A DNA stretch of 64,000 bases from Desulfopila inferna. Lineage in GTDB: Bacteria > Desulfobacterota > Desulfobulbia > Desulfobulbales > Desulfocapsaceae. The stretch is taken from contig NZ_JAFFQE010000002.1 of assembly GCF_016919005.1 (NCBI RefSeq), positions 868,001 to 932,000 on the forward strand, given 5' to 3'. Within the stretch, counting starts at the first letter, position 1; each line of letters begins with the position of its first letter. The notes under the pieces are model-generated. The model saw only the letters and a list, made by a program, of their open reading frames with translations, did no database searches and had not been told where the DNA came from. The position numbers and the translations under genes were made by a program. Below are positions 26,586-34,742 of the stretch, piece by piece.

Positions 26586-27315
26586 GATGTGCTCTCTGAT
26601 TAGTGTGGTCGGTGATTTTTTGCTCGATAAAGCGTTCATAATCCAATCTGCTGCAGGTGATGTGCAGGCGCGCCAACCTCCTTGCTTCTTCCTGGTCACC
26701 GGCACGTATTGCTTCGAGAAGGGGAAGGTGCGCCGCCAGCACGGCCGGGGGATTGTTTGTCTGTTTCACAAAGCCGCGAAGGAAGAGGTGGATATGAGAA
26801 ATCAGCGCCTCATGCATGGAAGCAAGAAAGGGGCTGCAGGCAAACGCGGCCAACTGCTGATGAAATTTCAAGTCGATATCGGCTATCTCTTCCCAGGGCG
26901 TTTCCATGGTCACCTCCTGGTCGAGCAGCTCTTCGAGGCGGCGCAGATCTCCGGTTGTGCGCCGCTGTGCCGCAAGACCGGCGAGTTCGCTTTCCAGCAT
27001 GGTCCGAGCCTCGACAAACTCCGCCAGTCGTTGCGGATCGTCAAGGGCGAAATGAGGGATCAGCACATTTTTTAAGGCCGAACTTTTCACCCGGTCCTGG
27101 ACATATGTTCCCCGCCCGTGAGCAGTGGCAATGATTCCCATGGCATTCAGCCTGCTCAGCGCCTCCCGCAGCGCCAATCTGCCTACCCCGAACTCCATCT
27201 GCAAGCGGCGTTCGCTCGGCAGTTTCGATCCAGGAGGATAGATTCTGTCATGAATCCGCCCGGTCAATAGATTGACCACCGCCTCTACGGTCGATGTTTT
27301 CTTAATTAATACCAA
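26578..27315 (-). CDS. GntR/FadR-family regulator of lactate permease
   Basis: A 245-residue regulator. The N-terminal winged helix (about 8-75) has [23 protein letters not shown] and [24 protein letters not shown], the GntR signature. The C-terminal FCD domain (about 95-225) has the metal/effector pattern [23 protein letters not shown] and the His-containing LARLHI segment. FCD regulators next to lldP usually respond to lactate or pyruvate. It starts with TTG preceded by GAGG at 6 bases. A consensus promoter and a FadR-like operator lie directly upstream, suggesting it controls its own transcript and the permease. Confidence 0.9.
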   Translation of the reverse strand: MVLIKKTSTVEAVVNLLTGRIHDRIYPPGSKLPSERRLQMEFGVGRLALREALSRLNAMGIIATAHGRGTYVQDRVKSSALKNVLIPHFALDDPQRLAEFVEARTMLESELAGLAAQRRTTGDLRRLEELLDQEVTMETPWEEIADIDLKFHQQLAAFACSPFLASMHEALISHIHLFLRGFVKQTNNPPAVLAAHLPLLEAIRAGDQEEARRLARLHITCSRLDYERFIEQKITDHTNQRAHHV

Positions 27316-27372
27316 TGATTTCCTCTTTCCCGAACAATTTAACTGAAGGCTGCCTTATAAAAAAAACCGTTC

Positions 27373-27401
27373 TCTTATACTACTCATCATACCAGTTGTC
27401 A
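27373..27401 (-). promoter_or_regulatory. Sigma-70 promoter of the GntR-lldP unit
   Basis: On the minus strand TTGACA (27401-27396) and TATAAG (27378-27373) are separated by exactly 17 bases. The transcript would start roughly 50 bases before the TTG start codon at 27315. This is the best consensus promoter seen in the window. Confidence 0.75.
27383..27393 (-). promoter_or_regulatory. Candidate GntR/FadR operator inside the promoter spacer
   Basis: TGGTATGATGA on the minus strand fits the FadR-type pattern TNGTNNNACNA with one mismatch, and resembles the left half of PdhR/LldR sites. It lies between the -35 and -10 elements, so binding would block RNA polymerase. Assignment to the adjacent regulator is inference. 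Confidence 0.45.
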
Positions 27402-27869
27402 AGAAATATCAATTCCTGATCAGGTTTGCAACTCAACTATGATTGTCATCGGGAGACGGATCGGAGTCTGCCTTTACCTGAATTTTAGGGCCCTTCCGGA
27501 TGTAGCGCAATTTTGCACCACACTTTGAAAAGAATGCCCTGAAGGCAATCTATCTTTTGATGCTGCAAAGAAGCTTCAAATTGTTGGGGTTCGCTGCGCT
27601 CACCGTCAATCTATCCTTGCAAAATTCGTTTGTGGCAGTCCGGTAAGTTGGTACTAACGCCAGGAAGTCCAACGCTTTAGCTCGCCGCCATCCTGATAAT
27701 TGTTCTATATGGCAGGTTATTGCTTTGCCTCCCGAGCAGCTCGTATACAAAAAAACAATGTAAAAAAAAAACCGGGGGGGTAGTCACTCTGTGATAACCC
27801 GGGTATGGCATAATGGATTTGAAAGCTGAGGGTTGTTGTCGCAGGCCAATATTAGAAGGAGTAAGTGTA
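27402..27869. other. Non-coding stretch of about 470 bases
   Basis: No convincing gene was found. Short open frames exist on both strands (for example minus 27550-27750) but have no ribosome site or recognisable product. A GTTGGGGTTCGCTGCGCTCAC segment near 27585-27604 resembles the kind of sequence found in dispersed intergenic repeats, but no second copy was seen here. An A-run and a G-run lie near 27760-27780, before the next gene. Confidence 0.4.
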
Positions 27870-28343
27870 ATGAATTTAGAAAATGAACATAAACTGTTTG
27901 AGGAATTTCCCGATCTATTCAAAAAAGATTTACTGTCTCGTGGATTTGAGTGCCAGGATGGTTGGTTTGCTTTGCTTTATGAACTTGCAGGGCAATTGGA
28001 AAATTATCTCGCCGGTAACAAGGGTTGTGAAAAGCCGCAAATCCTTATGGTCAGGCAGCAGATGGGTGAACTGAGAGTCGATGTCTTTGGAGGTGACCAG
28101 GTTATTCTTAGAATGATTCGCCAAACGCAGGATAAAGCCAGGGCTGTTTGTGAATTAGATGGTGAACCTGCAATTGGATTATTTGTCTGCGCTCCATATT
28201 GGTACCGGTGTCTCTGTAGAAAATGTGCAGAATTACATGATTGCATGGATATTGAAGACTTGCGGCATGAAGACTCCACGGTTGCCATTATCAATGAACT
28301 TCACTTGAAAGAAATCAATTTATCGGAAGAACTTTTTCTTTAA
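27870..28343 (+). CDS. Hypothetical accessory protein with Cys-rich C-terminal motif
   Basis: A 157-residue soluble protein. AAGGAG lies at a good distance before the ATG at 27870. The segment QQMGELRVDVFG, then QTQDKARAVCELDGEPAIG, then CLCRKCAELHDC resembles a widespread family with KEKFGxLR, S..CExCG.P and LC..C patterns. Those proteins are often found beside immunity or polymorphic-toxin genes. The match is partial (only some cysteines agree), so the assignment is tentative. It is followed 25 bases later by a second small gene on the same strand; the two look like an accessory pair. Confidence 0.6.
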   Translation: MNLENEHKLFEEFPDLFKKDLLSRGFECQDGWFALLYELAGQLENYLAGNKGCEKPQILMVRQQMGELRVDVFGGDQVILRMIRQTQDKARAVCELDGEPAIGLFVCAPYWYRCLCRKCAELHDCMDIEDLRHEDSTVAIINELHLKEINLSEELFL

Positions 28344-28368
28344 AGCTTTTTATTGCGGAGGTGCCGAC

Positions 28369-28833
28369 ATGTTATCTCAATCAAAAGCAAATGAGCTGAA
28401 TACTCTTTTTGGAATCGAATTCAATGACTATGCTGAGCGACAATCGGGTAAATGGACTTGTCCGCTATCCGAAGAAATTATCGGAGATTATTTTATTATT
28501 CCCCTGATCTCGGCGAAGATGCTTAAATCTGAAGGCTACCTGATGGATAATTGCTGCCGCGACTATCTTGAATTATGCGAAGTGCAGAAATATCGGATAT
28601 TTTCAATGCGAAACCTGTCAGATGAACGTGTCGCAACCCTGGGGCTGAGGAATGACAATGGATATTGGTGCTTTGACCAATGTTTTGGACCATCAAATGC
28701 AGATGTGCTGGAAGAAACCATCGAATATCTGGATGAGGATGCTGAGCTGCAGACTGAGGTACTTCCGAGCGACCTGTACTATGTGGCTCATGAAGTAGTG
28801 AGATTGATGAATGCTGGTCATGGCAGCCATTAG
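28369..28833 (+). CDS. Hypothetical protein with PcfJ-like segment
   Basis: A 154-residue soluble acidic protein. The middle part reads YLMDNCCRDYLELCEVQKYRIFSMRN, then VATLGLRNDNGYW, then FDQCFGPSNADV. This resembles the core of PcfJ-like proteins (Cys...Tyr, sR, aT.el, Q..G..N), which are encoded on conjugative plasmids and phages. GCGGAGGTGCC precedes the ATG. Its length is much below full PcfJ proteins, so it may be a stand-alone domain. Its function is unknown. The gene converges with the flavoprotein gene on the other strand, ending 27 bases from it. Confidence 0.6.
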   Translation: MLSQSKANELNTLFGIEFNDYAERQSGKWTCPLSEEIIGDYFIIPLISAKMLKSEGYLMDNCCRDYLELCEVQKYRIFSMRNLSDERVATLGLRNDNGYWCFDQCFGPSNADVLEETIEYLDEDAELQTEVLPSDLYYVAHEVVRLMNAGHGSH

Positions 28834-28860
28834 TGTTTGGCTTCTGCAAAGCCACTGCAA

Positions 28861-31020
28861 TTAGCTCCTTTTCCAGTTGTGGTATTTTTCAAGCCAGGCA
28901 AGCAATTTTTGCGGGGCATGGGCGCGCTTCCATTCTCCTGCCGCGTATTTATTGGCTTCGGCAAGAGTCGGATAGGTGTGGATGGTGCCCAGAATCTTGT
29001 TCAAGCCGAGTCCCTGCTTCATGGCCAGGACGAATTCGGCAAGAAGGTCGCCCGCATGTTCACCGACGATGGTCACTCCGAGGATCCGATCTTTTCGGGG
29101 GACGGTGAGCACCTTGACAAAACCATGGACGGCACTGTCGGCAATGGCCCGATCAAGATCGGCCATATTAAAACGGGTGACCTCCACCTCGATATTCTTC
29201 TCATGTGCCTCCTGCTCGTTGAGGCCTACCCGCGCAACTTCCGGATCTATGAAAGTGGTCCAGGGGATAACTGAATAATCCACTTTGAATTTCCAGAATT
29301 CCCCAAACAGGGCATTCACCGCGGCGTACCAGGCCTGATGGGCGGCAGTATGGGTAAACTGAAAGGGACCTGCCACATCTCCGGCGGTGAAAATATTGGG
29401 ATAGAGAGTTTCCAGATATTCATTGGTTGCCACGGTACGTTCCGTGGGGATGCCGAGATCCTCGAGGCCGTAGCCCTGCAGTCTGGCGACTCTGCCGACC
29501 GCGCAGATAAGAGCATCAAATTCGAGGCGGAGCTCCTGCCCCTGATGTTCGAGGACGATGAATTTCCGCTCCCCCTCACGTTCGCAGCGCAGGGCCTTGT
29601 GGCCGGTCATCACCTGCACACCGTCCCGGGCCAGAGATGCCTTGGCACTTGCTGAAACCTCCTCATCCTCCCTGGCCAGAATCCTGGCGCCCATCTCTAT
29701 CTGCCACACCTGCGAATCCAGTCTGGCAAAGGCCTGGGACAATTCGCAGCCGATCGGGCCGCCGCCCAGCACCACCAGTCTCCGGGGCGCCTCGTCCAGG
29801 GCGGCAAAAGAATCCCACAGGGTATCGCTGGTAAGGTAACCCACATCATCGAGACCGGGCAGCGGTGGTATAAAAGGTCGTGCCCCCGTAGCGATGACGA
29901 TGGCGCGGGAGGTTAAACGTCTGGTTCCGCCGTCATTGAGCTGAACTTCCACAGTCCAGGGATCCACCAGTCTGGCGTAGCCAGAAAGAACCTCGACCCC
30001 AAGTCCGGTGTAGCGTTCGATACTGTCATGCGGCTCGATGGTGGCGATTACCTGGTGAATCCTGGCCATCACTCTACGAAAGCTGAAATTGGGCGTACTT
30101 GCCTCAAGACCGTAATCGTCACCATGGCGGATACGATGGGCAAGTTTGGCGGTTTTTATCAACGCCTTGCTCGGTACGCAGCCATAGTTGAGGCAGTCAC
30201 CGCCCATTTTTTCCGCCTCGATGAGTGTCACCTTGGCCTTGACAGCTGCGCCGATATAGGCACTGACCAGGCCTGCCGCACCTGCTCCAATTACTATTAG
30301 ATTGCGGTCGAAGGCCGCCGGTTTTGTCCACTGTGAGTAGACTCGGCGCTTTTTGATAAAATCGACGATTTTCTTGCCGATCAGGGGAAAGATACCGAGG
30401 ATGGCAAAGGATATCATTAACGAGGGCGACAGTATGCCGCTGAGACTGTTGATCTGGGCAAGCTGCGTGCCTGCATTGACATACACGACGGTACCTGCCA
30501 GCATACCAACCTGGCTGACCCAGTAGAAAGTCCAGGTGCGGATAGGTGTCAAAGCCATCAGCAGGTTGATCAGAAAGAAAGGGAATACAGGGATTAGGCG
30601 CAGGGTAAAAAGATAGAAGGCTCCTTCCCGCTTGATGCCTTTATTGATGATATTGAGCCGATCGCCGAAACGACTCTGAACGGTATCACGCAGAACGAAG
30701 CGGGCGACGAGAAAAGCAAGGGTCGCCCCGATCGTTGAGGCAAAGGAAACAATGACAACTCCCAATGTCAGCCCGAAAAGGGCTCCCGCCGCAAGGGTCA
30801 GCACTGCGGCACCGGGCAGGGAAAGCGTGGTAGCTGCAATATAGAATGCCATAAAGCCAAAAGTTAATGACAGGGGCGCATCGCTGGCCCAGTCGTCCAG
30901 CCAGGCCCGGACTTCCTTGATCCCTTCCAGGGTCAGGTAGCGATCCACATCGAAAAACCAGAAGGCGGCGAGTCCAATTACAATGAAACCGACAATGAGA
31001 TATTTTTTCATAATTATCAT
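28861..31020 (-). CDS. TVP38/TMEM64 membrane domain fused to a pyridine nucleotide-disulfide oxidoreductase
   Basis: A 719-residue fusion. Residues 1-about 230 are a DedA/VTT (SNARE-associated, TVP38-like) membrane domain with five or six hydrophobic segments, including LRLIPVFPFFLINLLMALT. Residues about 240-719 are a flavoprotein of the lipoamide dehydrogenase/mercuric reductase class: FAD motif VIGAGAAGLVSAYIGA, the redox pair in GGDCLNYGCVPSK, NAD motif VVLGGGPIGCELSQAF, and the second FAD motif FTAGDVAG. The C-terminal dimer domain ends with GTIHTYPTLAEA. No mercury-binding C-terminal Cys pair is present. The substrate is unknown; the membrane part suggests a membrane-bound thiol or quinone partner. 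Confidence 0.85.
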   Translation of the reverse strand: MIIMKKYLIVGFIVIGLAAFWFFDVDRYLTLEGIKEVRAWLDDWASDAPLSLTFGFMAFYIAATTLSLPGAAVLTLAAGALFGLTLGVVIVSFASTIGATLAFLVARFVLRDTVQSRFGDRLNIINKGIKREGAFYLFTLRLIPVFPFFLINLLMALTPIRTWTFYWVSQVGMLAGTVVYVNAGTQLAQINSLSGILSPSLMISFAILGIFPLIGKKIVDFIKKRRVYSQWTKPAAFDRNLIVIGAGAAGLVSAYIGAAVKAKVTLIEAEKMGGDCLNYGCVPSKALIKTAKLAHRIRHGDDYGLEASTPNFSFRRVMARIHQVIATIEPHDSIERYTGLGVEVLSGYARLVDPWTVEVQLNDGGTRRLTSRAIVIATGARPFIPPLPGLDDVGYLTSDTLWDSFAALDEAPRRLVVLGGGPIGCELSQAFARLDSQVWQIEMGARILAREDEEVSASAKASLARDGVQVMTGHKALRCEREGERKFIVLEHQGQELRLEFDALICAVGRVARLQGYGLEDLGIPTERTVATNEYLETLYPNIFTAGDVAGPFQFTHTAAHQAWYAAVNALFGEFWKFKVDYSVIPWTTFIDPEVARVGLNEQEAHEKNIEVEVTRFNMADLDRAIADSAVHGFVKVLTVPRKDRILGVTIVGEHAGDLLAEFVLAMKQGLGLNKILGTIHTYPTLAEANKYAAGEWKRAHAPQKLLAWLEKYHNWKRS

Positions 31021-31207
31021 TCAATTGCTGCTCCGGTCTGCCGGAGTAGGGTTATCTGGGAACAGCATACCTTGTCTGAGCTGTCGTTGCACTGGGGTTC
31101 TTTTCAGGTGGAAGGGAACAACAGGTCAGCAGAGAAAAGAGGAAGTGAACTATAACGGCCGGGCTGTTGGCCCCAGATGAAAAAAACGGAAGAGTTCGAT
31201 AGTTCAG

Positions 31208-31636
31208 CTATAGCATAAATTTCTGAGCGGTGTTCTCAATCCCGATTCTGTTTCCATTGATATTTTTGACAATATAGCGTCCTTCAGCAAAAATCGACTT
31301 ATTCCAGGAGCACTTTAAATATACTTGTTCGCCTTTTCTGATCCCTCGGCCTCCTCCCGCTGCAACATCTATGCTTATCCCTCCGGGAGAAATGTCATGG
31401 ACATCGGCCGAAATCTCTTTCCCGTTCAACAGCGTCATGGTTATTTTGCCGCTCTGCTGTTCACGCCGCTGCACTCTGCGATTAAGGGCACACCGGGAGA
31501 GAGTGCTGCATTTGTAACATCTAATCACTCTGGTGCGGACATTTGGAGCAACAGCAAGGCTTCTTCTGGTTTTACATTCTCCGCATGTAAATAATATCCG
31601 GTTGTTTTTTACCTGGTAGAGTTTGGTTCTTGCCAT
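31208..31636 (-). CDS. PilZ-domain c-di-GMP receptor with N-terminal zinc-finger-like segment
   Basis: A 142-residue protein. Residues 1-50 have two CxxC pairs (CGECKT, CYKCST) that could hold one Zn. From about residue 52 a PilZ domain follows: RRVQRREQ (the Arg motif) and DISPGGISIDV (the DxSxxG motif). Both c-di-GMP contact motifs are intact. GAGGAT lies before the ATG. It stands alone between the flavoprotein fusion gene and a 286-base gap. It is one of two PilZ proteins in the window. Confidence 0.85.
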   Translation of the reverse strand: MARTKLYQVKNNRILFTCGECKTRRSLAVAPNVRTRVIRCYKCSTLSRCALNRRVQRREQQSGKITMTLLNGKEISADVHDISPGGISIDVAAGGGRGIRKGEQVYLKCSWNKSIFAEGRYIVKNINGNRIGIENTAQKFML

Positions 31637-31922
31637 TATTATCCTCTATCGAAGAGTTGAGAGACCATTTATTTTTCTTATGGATGCTCATGTGAGTAGG
31701 TGGTTCGTCAGGTTTTGATTGAAGAATGGCTCAGAATTGCTTGTTTTTAAAGTATATGTTTAAATTATTTGATAAACAAGAGCAAGTATTGATTACTTTT
31801 ATCGTATTCTCTTCCATAAGCAAAAAATCTCCCAGTTATATCCATTCAATGGATGATAGTGTATTTTCAGCACAAAGAAGTGGAGTGGCAGCAGTTTTGA
31901 GTTATATAGAAGGAACAAGACA

Positions 31923-32810
31923 ATGACAGGTGGGATTTTTGCCGTACTCGATGATATCGCAGTCCTTCTCGATGATGTAGCTTTAATGGGCAAGCTGGCA
32001 GCCAAAAAAACAGCGGGTATTTTGGGCGATGATCTGGCGGTCAATGCCGAAAAGGCTACAGGTTTTCCAGCGTCACGGGAATTGCCGGTTCTCTGGGCTA
32101 TTACCAAGGGCTCTTTTGTCAATAAACTGATTATCCTGCCGCTGGCGTTTCTGCTGAGTGGTTATGCGCCATGGCTGATCGTGCCGATACTCCTGCTGGG
32201 TGGTGTCTATCTGAGTTATGAGGGTATTGAGAAGGTCTGGCATATGATTGCACCTAGACCTCATGCTGCACCGTCAGTGAAAAAGATCAGCGATAAGGCG
32301 GAACTGCTCAGGATGGAAAAGACGAAGATACAATCGGCGGTGCGAACCGACTTTATCCTCTCGATAGAGATTATTATGATTGCGCTGGGCACCATGATGG
32401 AACACTCTCTGCTGCTTCAGGTTCTGGTGGTCAGTCTGATCGCCATTCTCGCGACTGTCGGGGTGTATGGGCTGGTAGCAATTCTGGTGCGTATGGATGA
32501 TATCGGTTTTCATCTGATTGCCCAGGCCACCAGGATGCGCGGGCGCTGGGCGCAAATGGTCGAATGGTCGGGGTTGTTGATGGTCGCCTCTTTGCCGAAG
32601 ATTATTCGTGCCCTGGGCATTATCGGAACAGTGGCAATGCTGCTTGTCGGCGGGGGAATGTTTACCCATAATATCCATATCCTGCATCAGATTCTAGATT
32701 TCATGCCGTTGTTTCTCGCCAATCTGCTCATGGGAGCGGTGGTTGGCGGAGTGGCGCTGGCAGTATCAAAAGTTGTACAAAAGGGTAATAGCAGTAAAAA
32801 GGCCGGTTAG
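31923..32810 (+). CDS. DUF808 (YedI-like) inner-membrane protein
   Basis: A 295-residue membrane protein. It begins MTGGIFAVLDDIAVLLDDVALMGKLAAKKTAGILGDDLAVNA, the characteristic start of the DUF808 family (Escherichia coli YedI). It has about four or five membrane segments, including LIVPILLLGGVYLSYEG and LANLLMGAVVGGVALAV. The function of the family is not known. AAGGAAC lies at a fair distance before the ATG. It is a single-gene unit ending in a strong hairpin that also faces the next gene on the other strand. The 286-base gap before it holds nothing recognisable. Confidence 0.9.
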   Translation: MTGGIFAVLDDIAVLLDDVALMGKLAAKKTAGILGDDLAVNAEKATGFPASRELPVLWAITKGSFVNKLIILPLAFLLSGYAPWLIVPILLLGGVYLSYEGIEKVWHMIAPRPHAAPSVKKISDKAELLRMEKTKIQSAVRTDFILSIEIIMIALGTMMEHSLLLQVLVVSLIAILATVGVYGLVAILVRMDDIGFHLIAQATRMRGRWAQMVEWSGLLMVASLPKIIRALGIIGTVAMLLVGGGMFTHNIHILHQILDFMPLFLANLLMGAVVGGVALAVSKVVQKGNSSKKAG

Positions 32811-32858
32811 GGGATAAAAAAGAATCAGATGAAAGCTTTTTTTTACCCCGCTTCCGGC
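32802..32858. terminator. Bidirectional terminator hairpin
   Basis: A long stem: GCCGG, then GGGG, then AAAAAAG pair with CTTTTTTT, CCCC and CCGGC, with a 13-base loop and a few bulges. It overlaps the last codons of the DUF808 gene and lies between convergent genes. A/T runs inside the stem give T-rich tracts on both strands. Confidence 0.6.
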
Positions 32859-33034
32859 TTCATTTGTAACTATTGAGGTTGATCCTCATTATTTGGGCAA
32901 CCACCTGTCTGTAACTGTTTAGAGGTAAGCACCCTGACTGGCATAAACTCCGACTCCGGGTGTGCTGCTATATAGTTACCTTCATTTCACAAATTATAAC
33001 TATAGGAATAGTGGGTTCCGGGTCTGTCGGTCGA

Positions 33035-33568
33035 TCAGATATGGTTCACATTAAAAGCTTCGCTCCAGCCTTCTATAAGCTTGTTGGTTCGATTGGTGAG
33101 GCGATTTGAAATAATCTCCGCCAGTCGTTCCATGAAGGGATATCCAACCTCGGGATGTTGGATGAAAAAATTCCTGAGGGTGCCTGCTGGAAAGGCGAAG
33201 ACTTTAGTTGGTTCGACGCAGACGGCTTTAGAGGTGAAATTCCCTGCCGGAGTGAGAGCGGACCATCCGAAGATTTCGCCGGGTTCTATGGAATCGACAG
33301 CAATTTCCCTTTCGACTATTTCGGTTTTGGTGCGTGTGTAATCTTCAAAATGAACATCTGCTTTCAATATCTGATCACTTGCTATAAGCCGAAGTTCCAC
33401 TTCTCCACTGAGTACACCGTAAAACTTATCGGCTTTCTCTTTCTCCCGAAAAACCGTGTCATCGGCATTGAATTCCAGGACCTCGAGATATTGGGCGATT
33501 TCCAATAAATTATTTCGTGAGAAATCTGAAAAAATAGAAAAATCTGCAATCAATTCCGGGGTACCCAT
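33035..33568 (-). CDS. Cyclic-nucleotide-binding domain protein
   Basis: A 177-residue protein with a single cNMP-binding (CRP-like) domain at about 12-150: FSRNNLLEIAQYLEVLEFNADDTVF at the start, FYGVLSGEVELRL, and EPGEIFGWSALTPAGNFTSKAVCVEP around the phosphate-binding cassette. No C-terminal helix-turn-helix is present, so it is not a direct DNA-binding CRP protein. It may be a free-standing sensor. GAGG lies 6 bases before the ATG. It stands alone, sharing a terminator with the convergent DUF808 gene. Confidence 0.85.
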   Translation of the reverse strand: MGTPELIADFSIFSDFSRNNLLEIAQYLEVLEFNADDTVFREKEKADKFYGVLSGEVELRLIASDQILKADVHFEDYTRTKTEIVEREIAVDSIEPGEIFGWSALTPAGNFTSKAVCVEPTKVFAFPAGTLRNFFIQHPEVGYPFMERLAEIISNRLTNRTNKLIEGWSEAFNVNHI

Positions 33569-33765
33569 ACTCTACCTCTTCAATGTAAAAGTTCATTTTA
33601 ACAGCAGCCTGTTAATGCGTGGCTCCCACCCGTCTCCTATGTTGAGGACATGTCGCAAAGATTCTCATCATCATTGTCCCTGACCCGCAAATGAATAAAC
33701 ATTTCTGATTACCGCTGAAACTCAGCATTCCCGACCTTGAGCTGAGGATTAGTTTTAGTCAAACT

Positions 33766-34611
33766 TTAATGGTGTCGTAATTGTAATGATCTCTGCCACC
33801 TGTTGCGTTCATTGGCTATGATTTCCTCTTCATCGTAGGCCTTGCGCCTGGTAAGCACTACATCCCAATCCACCTCGTGGCCGTCAAAATGAGGGCCGTC
33901 GACACAGGCAAACATGGTTTTTCCTGCAACGGACAATCTGCATGCACCGCACATTCCGGTACCGTCTATCATGATAGGACTCATGCTGACAATGGTTCTG
34001 ACCTTGAAAGGCCTGGTTGCCTGGGATATGCGAAAAACCATAAAGGTGCAGCCAACGGCCAGGATCCGGTCGAATTTTTCACCATCCCGCAGATTTTTGT
34101 CCAGCAGATCATGGGCATGACCTTTGCTGCCCAGCGAGCCGTCGGATGTGGAATATCTGACTTCATCAGCGGCCTCTTCAAGCTTATCATGCCAATAGAG
34201 CAGGAAACTGCTGCGGGCCTCGAGGTATACAATCACCTCGTTGCCGGCTTTTTTAAATGCCCTTGCTGCCGGCAAAATGGCACCAATGCCGAAACAGCCT
34301 CCGGCCAGGCCGACCTTACCGACTTTTTCTATGGCAAATGGTTTTCCCAGCGGACCGGTAAACGAATAAATCTCGTCTCCTTGCGAAAGTTCAGCCAGTC
34401 TTCTGGTGGCAGCGCCAACTTCGAGAAAGACGACGGTCACCTCTCCTTTTTCGGCATCCCAGTCACAGAGTGTGATCGGGGTGCGTTCGCTGTGTTGATT
34501 GGGGATGGCAATGGCAAACTGTCCGGGCAAGGCCCTCCTTGCTATGTTCGGTGCGTCCAGGGTCATCTGGTGAATGTTTGGCGCGATGATCTTCTTTTCC
34601 AGGATTTTCAT
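33766..34611 (-). CDS. FAD/NAD(P)-binding [2Fe-2S] subunit (NfnA/SudB-like)
   Basis: A 281-residue protein of the ferredoxin-NADP+ reductase superfamily, similar to NfnA, sulfide dehydrogenase B and DHOD-type electron-transfer subunits. The FAD domain (1-about 100) has RTPITLCDWD and GPLGKPF; the NAD domain has VGLAGGCFGIGAILPAARAFK. The C-terminal [2Fe-2S] site is MCGACRL followed by the Cys of MFACVDGP and the DGHEVDWD ending. It is last in a four-gene series with NuoEFG-like proteins, 131 bases after the third gene. This could be a second NAD(P) or ferredoxin port of the same complex. Confidence 0.85.
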   Translation of the reverse strand: MKILEKKIIAPNIHQMTLDAPNIARRALPGQFAIAIPNQHSERTPITLCDWDAEKGEVTVVFLEVGAATRRLAELSQGDEIYSFTGPLGKPFAIEKVGKVGLAGGCFGIGAILPAARAFKKAGNEVIVYLEARSSFLLYWHDKLEEAADEVRYSTSDGSLGSKGHAHDLLDKNLRDGEKFDRILAVGCTFMVFRISQATRPFKVRTIVSMSPIMIDGTGMCGACRLSVAGKTMFACVDGPHFDGHEVDWDVVLTRRKAYDEEEIIANERNRWQRSLQLRHH

Positions 34612-34742
34612 TCTTTCTAATCTCGTAAAAAGTTTGCCACAATGTCAGATGGCTAGATAAAAAGTTCGATAGACAAGGCGCGGGAGGTCGGGCTTTCTCG
34701 AAGTCGGAGTTTATGCCCGTACGGATGCTTATCGTGACGCCA

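Noticed and set aside
27550-27750. A 66-codon minus-strand frame upstream of the accessory pair
   Set aside because: No ribosome site or recognisable product; sequence looks like a non-coding repeat-type stretch.
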